64,000 nucleotides of DNA, from the NCBI GenBank assembly GCA_023078555.1, contig CM041197.1, positions 8,030,842 to 8,094,841 on the forward strand. Reading direction: 5' to 3'. Of the stretch, positions 26,301-37,673 are shown piece after piece (position 1 is the stretch's first letter; the number at the start of each line of letters is the position of its first letter). The notes beneath the pieces were generated by a model. That model searched no databases. It was not told the origin of the DNA and saw only the letters and a program-made list of their open reading frames with translations. This DNA comes from Ulva prolifera (taxonomy: Eukaryota > Chlorophyta > Ulvophyceae > Ulvales > Ulvaceae). Position numbers and translations under genes: made by a program.

Positions 26301-29300
26301 CGAGCCGACGAGTGGCATGGACCCGGCCGCGAAGCGCTTCACATGGGACGTCATCACGCGGCACAAGCGCCACCGTGCAGTCGTGCTGACGACCCACTCC
26401 ATGGAGGAGGCCGACGCGTTGTCAGACCAGATCGTGATTCTCGCACAGGGGAAGCGCGCCGCACAGGGTTCCCCCTTCGATCTTAAGGAGCGCTATGGCA
26501 TAGGGTACACCCTGACGGTCGTCTGCCATGACGGCCTGGATGGCCGGCCATCCGCGGACGGCGTCCGGGGCCCTGGCTGGCAACGCACGGCGAAGCCGGC
26601 GGGGGCCGTGTGTGAGTCACGGGGGGAGCAGCAGCTGGCCGACTTGCGCGGCGATGATGTGCGGATACATAGCCGCGGCTGCTCGAGCGCGGCTGTGCGG
26701 CTGCAGGAGCCTGATTCCCTTGCAGACATATGCATGCATGGGGCAACGGGGCACAGGGTACAAGGGGCACATCTCCGGCAGCCTCGGGGGCTGGTGGCTG
26801 CAGCTGGGGCGGGGCGTGCTGTGCATGCTGTGCTTCGCACGGGGCACAGCAGGGACGAGAGCTGGAGGAGCGAGCAGGAGGCGTTGCGGCACATGCATGG
26901 GCGAGATGGCGCCTCGCGGCCTCCTCACGGCTGCGCACCAGTCACAGCGCAGGAAGCGCAATCTCCGGCGGACATGGTCGCGAAGCTGGTGGCTGCGCCT
27001 GGAACCCACCAGACCGCATGGGGCTTCGGACATCCTGCGATGGCACGCGCTGGGCTTGCTGGGCCGTGCTGTGCTGACGACTTCACCGGGGTAGCCAGCC
27101 GGAGACGGAAGCGGAAGATCGGGGCGGTCGCGGAGTCAACCGGCGCAGGCAATGGCAACGAAGAGCGCAGCGAGGAGGACATAGAGCATCTAGCAGACCT
27201 GGGGTCGCTTGTGGACGGGTCCCGAAGCCCCGTCCGGAGGGGCCGCCCGCCGCGGCATCCTGGCAGCAGCCCCACCTCCGCCTCCCGGGAGGCTCAGCAG
27301 GAGCGCAGCGTGGCGCAGCGCAGCGCCTTCGGGTCGGGCCCGGGCGACTCGTCAGGCATTCGCGCCGCGGACGTGCCACGGCTGCACCTGCGGAAGATCG
27401 CGATGCCCGGGGGGCCCTCCGGCAGCAGCCAGGGCCGCCGGCGGACCCCGGACTCGTCCGGGTCCCAGCCGCGGCCGCACTGGGGCGACGCGGGGCTGCC
27501 GGCACGCTCCGCGAGCAGCGGCGACGCGGTCACAGCGGCCGCGATGCCGGCGCGCGGCTCGCGAACAATCCGGTCCAACATGCTCTCGTTCGGCATGCAT
27601 ACGCATGGCAGCCTTGACCTCGATGGCATCCTGCCGCCGCCGGAGCGGCCGGCGGCCACGGCAGGGGCCGCTGCCCCGGCCCCTGCGGGGCAGCGGGTGC
27701 GCGTTTCGCCGCGCGGGCGGCCGCGCCGTATGCCGCAGGGTCCGCCGGGCGCGCCGTCGTCGTCGCTGTCGCCGCGGCTGCCGACACACCACGAAGAGTC
27801 GCCTTCAGAGACGCCGCCGCCGGCGCCCACGCACAACCGCCGGCCCAGCTGGTTGGTGACCGGCAGCTTGGGGGGCGTGTTTGGGTCGGGCGGGCTGTCT
27901 CCGTCGAGTGACAGCCCGACTCCCGGCGCCGGCGAGATGTTTCCCGATGAAGACATCTTCATGCAGTCTGAGACGTACAGGTGTGCTTGCCGGCGATGCC
28001 TACATTCCTTGGTGGCTGTGCCGGCTTGGCAGCGTGTATCGTGTGTGAGTTGGTGCTAGGCAGACGTAGGTGAAATGCTCGGGCTGAAGCCCCCATTTAG
28101 TCTTGGGCGTCGCACAGTTCCTGTAGTGCGACCTGAATCGCCGACTGTGTCCATACTACACTGCCCCAAGCACACATACTGCACCCTCCCTATCCAAGCA
28201 CACATATTGCACCCTCCCCACCCAAGCTACCGTGTGCGGACATCTTTCGAACCACCATCATGCACTCGAGGAGATTGCGGCTGGTAAAAGTGTACCGCAG
28301 CTGAACCAACAGCGCTGCACAGGTCCCACCCGAAAACCATAGCAGCGCACAGTGGATCGCACCCGCGCACGAGAGCTGCTCACCGCACCACACACATGCA
28401 GGCGGCACATCCAGGACGCGGCGGCTGTCGCCCCTGCCAGCATCATCGTCGCCGATGGTGGCCTCGCCACGCTCGTACGCTCCTACGTCCCCCAGGCGTC
28501 CGTGCTGACGCGCTGCGCCGACGAGCTGTCGTTCCGGCTCCCCCGCGCGAGCGTCGTGGAGTTCCCCAACCTCCTCCGCGGCCTTGAGGTGCGGCTGGTC
28601 TGCATGGCTACCATGCATTGCCTGCACATGCATGCCGCCTGCATCTTGAGAATAGCACGTCACGCGCACCATTTTCTGTCGCACGTATTGGCTGGAGATG
28701 AGCGAGAGCAGTGAAAAGAGAAACAGTGTCAGCGAGACGCTGTTGGGTGTCAGGAGCATAGTATCTTTTCTCGGCCTTACGCTTGCCTCTGCTTCTTCCG
28801 GCTTCTCCGTGGGAAGCTGTAAGGCTGCGTCGAGCTACAGCAAATGGGGCTGTAGTGATGGGCTGTGGTGCAAGCCTGACAGCGAGCTTCCACCGCGGTG
28901 AACGTTCCCCTGCTGGTTCAGTCCACGACTGCCACACCGACTGCGCGTCCGTGCCTCTGTGGAAGAGACACTCATGCATGCATCTCATGCATGTACAGGC
29001 CAGCAAGGAGGAGCTGGGCATCCGCAGCTACGGCCTCTCCGTGACGACCCTCGAGGAGGTGTTCCTGCGCATCGCCGCCGAGACGACGCCCGACGCGACG
29101 TCCCCGACGCGCTTCGCGGCGCGCGGCCGCTCCTTCACCACCCCCCGCACAGACGGCACCGCCTCCCAGCCGACCTCTGAGGACCCCACGCCCCGCGCCT
29201 TCCTCTCCTCCTCCGTCGAGCAGCCCCTCCTCTCCGGGGCCCGCCGCTCGTCCCGCGTCGCACGCGCTGCGAGCGCGCTGCGCAGCCACGCGCTCGGCCC

Positions 29301-32300
29301 CGGCCGGGGCCTCCCGGCTGTCGCGGACCCGTTTGCGTGTCCCCGGCGGCGGGGGCTGCTGCTGTGGTGGTGCCAGGTGCGCGCCGTGGCGCGGAAGCAC
29401 GTGCGGTCCGCGCTCCGGGAACCCTGGGTGGTCGCGACGCAGCTCGCCGTCCCTCTGCTGCTTGTGCTGTCCGCGGTGATGCTTGGCAAGCGGCGGTCGT
29501 CGCTGCGGCAGGAGCCACCGCTACCGCTCAACGCGGTGCGCGTGCTCGATGGCTACAAGGGCTTTGTCGCCGGGTCCAAGGTGCGCCGCTGATTCACCCG
29601 CGTGTCTCTCCTCGCGTCGCCGAATCCCACGCATGCCCGCTCCAGCCCATCTCGTGGGCTACTTGCAAGAGTTTTCCTTTGCGTGGTCGAGCACCACACA
29701 TGTCCACTGCTGACGCCGCTGCGTGGCGCCCGCTCCCGGTTTGCAGATGCATGGCTACACAACACCGGGGCATATCAATGCACAGTCGCAAGGCGTTGGC
29801 GCTTTGCCGCGGCACCCATGCTGCGCGTGCTGTAGTCACGGTCCTCCGCATGCAGGCCGCGCGAGCGTCCCCGCTGTACGCGGACGTCACAGACACCCTG
29901 GCCGCGGAGTTTGCGCCGTGGAACGGCACGCAGCTCGACGTCTCGGGCATGCCGTTCATCACCCCCCACAACGGCACCCTCGACCGCTACATCGCCGACC
30001 ACTGGAACTGCAGCATGCACGTGTACGGCGGCATCTTCTTCGAGTCCCTCAGGCACCCCCGGTATGTCGACGATGCACCTGTAGCCACTTTTGCCGACAC
30101 GGCCAGGCTTTCATCGGGCAGTGTTGGGGCGGGGCTGGGGGTGAATGAGGGGGAGCAGGAGGGCGGGTGGGGGGAAGGTATGCACAGCAGAGATGTGGGG
30201 GTGGGGGGGGTGGACGGCGGCCGCGACGGCCTCGGCCGGAAGTCGCAGCAGCAGTACGTGGAGTTCACGGTGATGGTGAATCAGACAGCGAAGCATGCGC
30301 TGCCGTTTGTGCTGAACGAGGCGAACAACGGCGTGCTGCGCGCTCTGTTGGCGGAGCAGGCCGGCACCGAGCCGGCCGCCGTGCCGGGCATGCGGGTGAC
30401 GCTGCAGCCGTTCCCCAAGGTCGCGACGGAGCGCCGGGTGCGGCCCCCTGCCTCGCTCTGTTCGGACGTACGTGACGCTGATGCTGCGGGCTCCATACTG
30501 CCGTTCTGCCATTAGGCGGTCCTTGCCCTTTGAATGTACCCTTCTTCTGATTCGGATCACAAGCACTCCTCGATTCCGCTCGCTGAGCTCGGGTGAGTGC
30601 TGTATACGTGCATTGAATTGATGCTGTTTTGGTTTTTGTATCGAGGAACATCGGCCGTGGATGGCCCGCTCGCACGCATGGGCCATGCTAGGTGCGCTTC
30701 GGCGTGCGCCGGGAACCCCCCTTGCTGTTCCCCTCAATTCCCACGCGGCGGGTGCTGCATGTCTTGCTCATTGGGCTCGACGCATGTGTTGCATGCATGC
30801 CGCCCACAAGGCGTGGGCCGGTGGCAGGCGCCGAGGAGATCCTTTTTTTTTGGGTTGGTGAAGGTGGCATCTCCGTCGATGCAGGCGGCCCACACGCCAC
30901 TGCAAAGTGGCTGTGTGATCAGCAGTGTCTAGCACTGGCGAAACCGGAGAGGCAGGTATCACCGAAGGTCCCCCGCACAGGAACACGGCACCACCGAGCC
31001 ACTTTGCAGCTGTCCCCCTGGGTACACCCGGCTGCATGCTGAGCAATGTGCGGAGCGGCGGGCTCAGCAGCGTGCTGAGCAATGTGCGAAGCAGTTTGCT
31101 GAGTGGCGTGCTCAGCGGCATGCTGAGCAATGTGCGGAGCAGTTTGCTGAGCGGCGTGCTCAGCGGTGGTCTGCGGTACAGGTGGTGGTGTCGAGGACGA
31201 TGAAGCACGTCACGCTCATCATGTTCACCGCGCTCGGCCTCTCCGTGCTCACCGCCTCCTTCATCGTCGTGCCCGTCAAGGAGCGCAGCTCCGGCAGCAT
31301 GCATGTGCAGGTGCGGCCACATCCCGCCACACCTCATGCGCCCCCCGAAGCCACACTTGCTTGGGCCACACAAATACACGCCATGTGCCCCTCGCTGTTA
31401 GCCATCACATGGGCCGTGCACCTCCTCAGAGCCCAGCGCTCACATCTCGTCGAGGTCAGCTTGTGTATGCTTTGGTGCTCTCCCATGCAATGGCCCAAGC
31501 CCTTGTGATGTGCCGTCCAGCTTCTGAGTTCAGCGCCTTGCGGCAAGTGGCAGCGGGCCGCGGTCGTATCGAGCCTCAGCAGTCCCTGTGATGCCTATGC
31601 CACAGTGAGGTTGCGGTGCCGTTGTGAGTGAGCCACCACTACATGTCCACACACAGCGCCTAGTCAGCGCACTGACAGGGCACACGGCGAATACAGATGG
31701 CCTCGCGGGACGAGTCGGCAACGGCGAATCTGACACGTGCTGGCGCCCAGTCCGCACCCCACTCACTGAAATGGAATTAAGGGTTAGAGGTTAGGGGCTA
31801 GGGGTCGACTTTACTAGTGCAGATGGAATCACAGTTGACTATATGTGTGCAGATGGTGTCGGGGTTGAACCCCTTCGCGCTGTGGCCGTCGCTGCTCGCG
31901 ACGGACATGGCCATCTTCGCGGCGCCCGGGGCTGTCCTCGTCGTCTTCCTCTCCTGGTCCACCCCGGAGGCCTTCACGCTGCACCGCCTGCCCCTCTCCG
32001 CGTCGTTCATGGCACTCTATGGCCTCGCCTCCATCTCGCAGGTGCGCCCCTCTCAGCCCATCCTGCCCTGCGCTAGAATGCCTCTGCCTTTTGAACCCCC
32101 AAAAAGGCAGACCATCTCGCAGGTGCGCCCCTCTCAGCCCATCCTGCCCTGAGCTAGCATGCCTCTGCCTTTTGAACCCCCAAAAAGGCAGAGCCATTTT
32201 GCCCCTGATAGTTTTATCATTGAGAACGGGTGACACATCTCATGGTCGCAAAGACCCCGTGCACCGCCGCGGCAGAAATTGGCCATCTGAACGAGGCATA

Positions 32301-35300
32301 TATGCTAGCAGACAATGTATCCGCATATATCCCAGCTGGACTGTATCAACTCGCAAACACCCGGCCGTTGGCCACCGGCTGAGTGAGCTGACACAGTGTA
32401 AACACAGCTCCACCCGAACATGCATGGTGCAGATGTACGCGGTGCACTTCTGGTTCATCGAGGAGATGAACGCGCTCCTCGCCGCCTCCGCCGCCACCTC
32501 CTCCACCGGCATCCTCGGCTTCTTCCTCTTCATCATCTTCGAGAAGCTGCAGCAGGCCGAGCACTCCACGGCCTTCGCAGCCTTCTACTTCGCCCTCAAG
32601 GCCTTCCTGCACCTCTGCTCGCCATGCTTCCTCGCCATGCGTCTCCTCTACAACATCGTCACCCTCCCCGCTGCCGCCGATGCATGGGCGTGGGACATCG
32701 GCGGGAAGACGATCGCGTGGCTTGCGATTCAGTCCGGGGTGTACCTCACGATACTCCTCGTGATCAGCTCCGGGGTCGCGTGCGACTTCGTGTACCTGGT
32801 GGAGCGGACTGTGGCGCGGGCGTTCCCGAGCAAGGCGCAGCGGCTGATCGACGCGCCGGCGGCGCGCGCGCCGCCGCGCCTCGCGCGGGGGCTGTCGCAC
32901 CCTGTCGGCGGCCATGCGTCGGCTTCCGACGGCGCTTTTGCTGCGTCGCAGCACCATCTCCCGGCCGCCGGCATCGGGAGCTCCGTCGACCTCGGGGAGT
33001 GCGGGTTTCTCAGCACGCACCTGAGCACGGGGAGCAACGCGACGGGCAGCGGTGGCGGGGGGGGTGACGGCGGGGGGCCCGAAGGGGCCGCCGCCGCCGG
33101 AATCAGCGCGCGGCGGGTCTCCAACGGCTCCTCGGACCGCAGTGGGGGCGCGGACGTCGCATTGCGGAGCAGCGACAACGGTGCCGGCACGCCCAGCGCA
33201 CAGGGTTCCCCGGAGACCACACAGCCGCCCCTGATCAACGCACGCGCGTTTCAGGGGTGGGCGAGCTTCGGCGGCTTTGCAGGGTTTGGTGGGCAGCCGC
33301 CGGGGGGGGGATCGGAGCCATGGGCGGATGATGGCTCCACAGCGAGCGGCGCGGCGCCGGACGACGCCCGGGGTGGCCAAGGGGTTCTCGCCGCCGGCGT
33401 CGACGAGCACTCGGCACTTGTGTCGTCGGCCGACCCAGCGTCATATATGGTGCTGCTGCGGAACGTGTCCAAGGTGTTTGGGGTGGGGTGCCGCAGTGAA
33501 GCGACGGTCGCGGTGAAGAATGTGTCGCTTGCAATCCCTGCTGGCCACTGCTTTGGCCTGCTAGGTGTGATCCTCATATCTGTGCCTCCTCCTATCTCAG
33601 CAGATATGACGTCACAACCTCCCTGGATTGCATTGCTGCTTTCTGCAGCGCCAACCAGCTTTTGCGGTACCATGTAGTTCGTATGCCCGGCTTGGTCCGC
33701 AACTTTCAGCTCCCCGTCGCATGTGGTTATCATTTCATATGCACAAACATATACACACCTGCTTGCAGGCACGATTTAACGCCACGGAACAACGCCTATG
33801 GTGCCGATGCCTTGTAGTCGATATCGTGCCAACACTGGAAAACAATGCTGTTTGTCTGCGATGCCAGACCGGAGTGATGTTTAATGCTCATGGCTTCAGT
33901 TCTCCCTGCAGGAACGAACGGCGCCGGCAAGACGACGATGTTCCGCATGATGACGAGCGACACGCGCCCGACGCGCGGGGACGTCTTCCTCGCCGGCGCG
34001 CGCCTCAACTTCTCCGTCTCCTCCTCCGCCGCGCGCCTCGCCACCGGCTACTGCCCGCAGGCGGGGGGCCTCACCGTCGCACTCACCGCGGCCGAGATCC
34101 TCGAGTTCTACGCGCGCGTGCGCGGCCTGCCGAGCGCAGCCGTGCCCGTCGCCGTCGACCACGTGCTCGCCGCGCTCAGCCTCGAGAGCCACGCCGAGGT
34201 GCCGGTGCGCGCGCTCTCCGGCGGCAACATGCGGCGCCTCAGCGTCGCGGCGGCGCTCATCGGCGCCCCACAGGTGCGTGCTGCGTGCCGTGTGCTGCCA
34301 TGGCGCGTGAGTAGCTGCGCGCCTGCATGCCGCCACGGCGCGGAGCCATGCGCGTGCGCGGTAGATGTGTGCCACTGTGGGCCCCATGTGTGCTGCTTGC
34401 ATGGGGCCCATGCATTGCCTCAACCCGCCGTCACCTACAAGGGGGGAAAAAAGGTGCTGTGTCTGCGATGTGGTGGCTGGGTGGGTGGACGTGAACGCAA
34501 ACCCCACGTACCAAGCTCACGTCTTGCTGCAATGTGTCTGCTTCAAGGACGTCCGGCGCAGCGGCTTCCGTCCTCAGCAACAGGCGGCACGTACACCTTG
34601 TTACACGGCCTGGCGATCGAGGCGGCCAAAGCACTTCAGCCACCTCTCAGATGCAGTTTGATCCCCGGAGGCGTGCAGGTGCTGCTGCTGGACGAGCCGA
34701 GCACCGGCATGGACCCGACGGCGCGCCGGCGGCTATGGGCGGCGCTGCAGACCGCTCGGCACGCCGGCCACACCATCGTGCTCACGAGCCACGCGATGGC
34801 CGACGCCGACGTGCTCTGCACCCGCGTCGGCATCCTCGTCAACGTGTGCCTTCCTCCCATCGCTATTTTTTTGCGCATCTGCCTCCCCCTGATTGCCTAC
34901 GTCCACACCTGTATGCTCCCCTACGGCTGCATTGCGCGGCCGATGGGCTTGGTGCACATGTGTTTCGTGGAGGTTCGGCAGTAGAAGCCCCTTGTAGCCA
35001 CACTGCTGCTGCGCTCCGCAACGCAGTGTGCCCCGATGCGTGCGGCTCTGCCGTTCCCCTCCACCCCGTCAGTCTCCGCACAACCATGATCTTGGAGCAG
35101 CCTCCCATGCTGCGTGCTGTGCTGCGTGCAGGGCGAGCTGCGCTGCATCGGCTCCCCGGTCGACCTCAAGGCGTGCCTCAACGGCGGCTACGTCGTCGAG
35201 GCGCGGCTGCCGCGGCGCAGCCACGGCGGCTTCGTCGCGGGCCTACGCGACGCCTTCCCCGGCGCCCGGCTCACCGTTGTCGACGAGGCCTGGTCCGACA

Positions 35301-35659
35301 TCGTCGTCGTCACGGTGTCCGAGGACGCGCTCGACGTGCCGCGGCTGTACGAGATCGTCGCGGAGCTACACGCGGAGTTCGAGGGCCAGAGCTACGCAGT
35401 GAGTCAGGCGTCGCTGGAGCACGTGTTCATGCATGTCGCGCATGGCGACGCGGACGACGTGACGGGCGCGGACGATGGGGAGGTCGGGGGGATTGATGGG
35501 GATGCGTCGCGCAGCAGCGGCGCAAGCACGCCGGCCGCGCTCGACGGGGGGTTCCAGAGCTTCGGGGACATGGGCGTGCTGATCCCCGAGGCCGAGCGAT
35601 CCGTCTCTTTGTCCGATGGGACCGAGTTCACGTTCCTCCCGAACGCCGGGCGCCGGTAG
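20322..35659 (+). CDS. Full-size ABC transporter, subfamily A (ABCA)
   Basis: Eighteen exons: 20322-20592, 21413-21834, 22543-22802, 23362-23545, 24080-24398, 25119-25400, 25637-25953, 26293-27980, 28402-28588, 28999-29580, 29856-30061, 30191-30437, 31182-31310, 31853-32041, 32433-33564, 33912-34273, 34679-34843, 35132-35659. Spliced length is 7,470 nt (2,489 aa plus TAG), every phase consistent. ABCA proteins move lipids across membranes using two ATPase domains. The order is TM helix near residue 40, a large lumenal loop, the TMD1 helix bundle (exons 3-5, with EKELRLREYMRVLGL), then NBD1: Walker A GHNGAGKST (565-573), CPQYD, LSGGQ (664-668), FLDEPTSGMDP (686-696). After NBD1 comes a roughly 480-aa low-complexity insert, then KEELGIRSYGLSVTTLEEVFL, TMD2 (exons 10-15) and NBD2 (GTNGAGKTT split by an intron, LSGGN, LLLDEPSTGMDP). 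The C-terminus is acidic and Ser-rich. Exon 12 may start 3 nt earlier (CAGCAG acceptor). Exon 8 is a single open frame but could hide an unseen intron. Confidence 0.92.
24407..24426. repeat. Poly(C) run of about 20 just inside an ABCA intron
   Basis: About twenty consecutive C start 8 nt after the donor of ABCA intron 5 (GTGCGCAG). If exon 5 read through, it would encode polyproline. Length errors or polymorphism are likely here. Confidence 0.85.
24710..24775 (+). repeat. 66-bp dispersed repeat, copy 1
   Basis: The element starts GAGTGGATTTGCGTGTG and ends CCTTTGTAACTACAT. It lies in ABCA intron 5. Two near-identical copies occur at 52033-52098 and 52133-52198, more than 27 kb away. The last 15 bp recur alone at about 24674-24688. 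Confidence 0.85.
31037..31171. repeat. Degenerate minisatellite in ABCA intron 12
   Basis: Alternating variants of CTGAGCAATGTGCGGAGC and TTGCTGAGCGGCGTGCTCAGC are repeated about three times, in higher-order units of roughly 60 bp. It ends about 10 bp before the acceptor of exon 13. It stays open in one plus-strand frame, but not the frame of exon 13, so it is treated as intronic. Confidence 0.75.
31772..31801 (+). repeat. Short telomere-like G/T-rich tract
   Basis: Reads as degenerate 7-bp units (GGGTTAG, AGGTTAG, GGGCTAG, then GGG) in ABCA intron 13. It resembles plant and algal telomeric TTTAGGG but is only about three units long, so chance is possible. Confidence 0.35.
32031..32192. repeat. 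81-bp tandem duplication carrying a second ABCA splice donor
   Basis: Two nearly identical 81-bp copies (32031-32111 and 32112-32192). The first includes the last 11 bases of exon 14 and its donor (TCGCAG|GTGCGC). The second repeats that exon end and donor at 32122. Using the second donor would add exactly 27 in-frame codons without a stop. Confidence 0.9.
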
Positions 35660-37673
35660 GTGTGCGGGGCGCGCGACTCGCACGGACCTGCGATGCCGTT
35701 TCGAGTTGTACGCAATGCGGCCGGGGGCGGGCTGCGCCCCGGGGGCGGAAGTCCGGGACGGGGGCCTGTGCTGCGCGCTGTGTGCTGTGGAGCATCTGGG
35801 GGGGCCCAGGGGTGCCACGGTGGCGAGGGTGCGCGCAGATGGATCTGCACCGCCTGGGTGGAGCTGTGTTGGCTTCACGTCCACAGCATGGCCCGTGATT
35901 GTGGGCACTGGCACAAGTGCAGGTCCACCAGAGCTCGACAGGCGGGTGCGGGTAGCCTGCAGCTGTGCACATGCATGGGGGCCATCAGGGCTGCTCCTGC
36001 GCGCCGGCTGTGACCTGGGTCACCACCCAACCGGCCGACCGGCCATTGTGGGCCACCGGGGGCCGCAGTACTGGTGGTCCTGGTGGTCTGGCGGCCACGA
36101 CCGGGGGGCGATTAGCGGGGGGGTGAGCACATCATGCATGTGTGCAGAATCCAGAACGGTGAATGGGTGCGCCAGCATTGCCGCTGCGGCAGTCCGACGT
36201 GGATGGTTGTAGTGGCGGAGCCCGAGCTGCAGGGCCTCCCAGCAGCACCAGCGTCGTGGCTCGGCCGGGTCTCGGCCGTCTGCATTCACTCCTCGTGTGC
36301 ACGCTGTTGGCGTGTTGTAAAATATTGAGCGGTGCGGGGGCGAACAGGCGTGGCGTCTCACTTTGGAGATGCATCAATGGCAGCCGCTTTGTTAGTCCAT
36401 GTGCGGAGCAGGGCCCTCCACTGTCATCCTGGCCGTCCCCAGCCTGTCGTCGTGTCCTTTATTTGAGTCTTGAGCGGGCCTTGATGTGGTCAGGTGTGAA
36501 GCGGGACAGGGCTGCAGCGCCGGGCCACCGCGCCGCTGTGCTGTGCGCTGCTGACACATGAGGGCCAGCAGCGAATATGATGCGTGTCTTTGCCATGTAT
36601 CCGCCATCGCGGTGGTGTTATGCTGTGTAATGATCACAGGCTGGCATCATCCTGCACGCCTGAGCTGCTTCGTCGGTGTCTACCCAGGAATTCCGGCAAG
36701 GTCTGCTGACTACAACGGCTGGCAACGCCGGTCTCTGTTTCGCAGTCTCCCGCACTATCAAAGACTGATTGTCACATACACACGTGTCCAGCGCTACTGT
36801 GAGCATGACAGCCGCGGTCTGTTGATTGAGCTGATGAGCTTTCATGCGTGATCTCGGAATCATGTAACAAGTTTTGACCCAAAACTCTGACAACCGTTCC
36901 GGGCCAGCAGATGTGGTGCAGACATAAAGGGATTGCCGGATACATGCCAAGCCAATGGCAGGCCATGTTGGTTCATGCGGGGCATTTGTTATGGGAAATA
37001 TGGCAGAACACATTTGTGGTTACAGGGTGCATCCCAGAATGTGCAGCGCTGTAGCAGCATCGCGGGGCTGGGTTGCCGGCCCATTACACACCCACATCGA
37101 CCTCACCTAGCTGCGACAGAACTTGCCAATCAAATCAATAGCTCAGCTGCGCTGCTTCTGGGGGGGGAAGGCTACAGTTTGATAAAAGAATGCCCAGGTT
37201 GTTTACATAATCACTTTCTGCACGCCAATCTCTGGCGGAGTAATTCCTAATGGAGGGCGCTAGCATCCTCTCTGGAAATCTTTCAATTTTATTCCCCCGC
37301 TCACCCTACATCTACTTTTCAAGCTATTAAGTATTATCTGGCCGCACACAGACGGATGTGCTGGAGCAGTCCGACACAAAATGACCGCTGCTACACAACA
37401 ATTAATGAAACTACCGAGGGCCACCGCCACTCAATGTGTAGACCCACACACCCCGCGGCCCACTCGTTCTCTGCCGGCTCCTTTCGGCATATTTGTGAGG
37501 GGCCCCAGAGGCCATCAAAGCACGCCACCACTGGCTGCTGATGCCATGCATCCCTGCTGTTGGAACGGGGCCACACAGCTGCATCTGCAGGTGCTGCACA
37601 GGAGCCGGATGAAACATCGGCGACCGATGCTGCGTGCGCAAGCCGTGAAGGCATGTACGCTCGCACGTCAAGC
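35660..37673. other. Convergent spacer between ABCA and membrane-protein gene B
   Basis: Holds the 3' ends of two converging genes. GC content falls from left to right, and an AT-rich stretch lies at about 37250-37400. The first few hundred bases after the ABCA stop are GC-rich but open in no frame matching a known family. No separate gene recognised. Confidence 0.5.

Noticed and set aside
27294..27962. 222-codon minus-strand frame, Pro/Gly/Arg-rich
   Set aside because: Opposite the low-complexity part of ABCA exon 8, where all frames are fairly open. The plus frame joins conserved exons on both sides in phase.
32042..32152. Extension of ABCA exon 14 to the TGA at 32150 as a short protein
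   Set aside because: TMD2 and NBD2 sequence continues in phase from exon 15, so this is intron read-through.
32346..33410. 354-codon minus-strand frame
   Set aside because: Antisense shadow of ABCA exon 15. High GC removes stop codons; the plus strand has the conserved transmembrane and NBD2 sequence.
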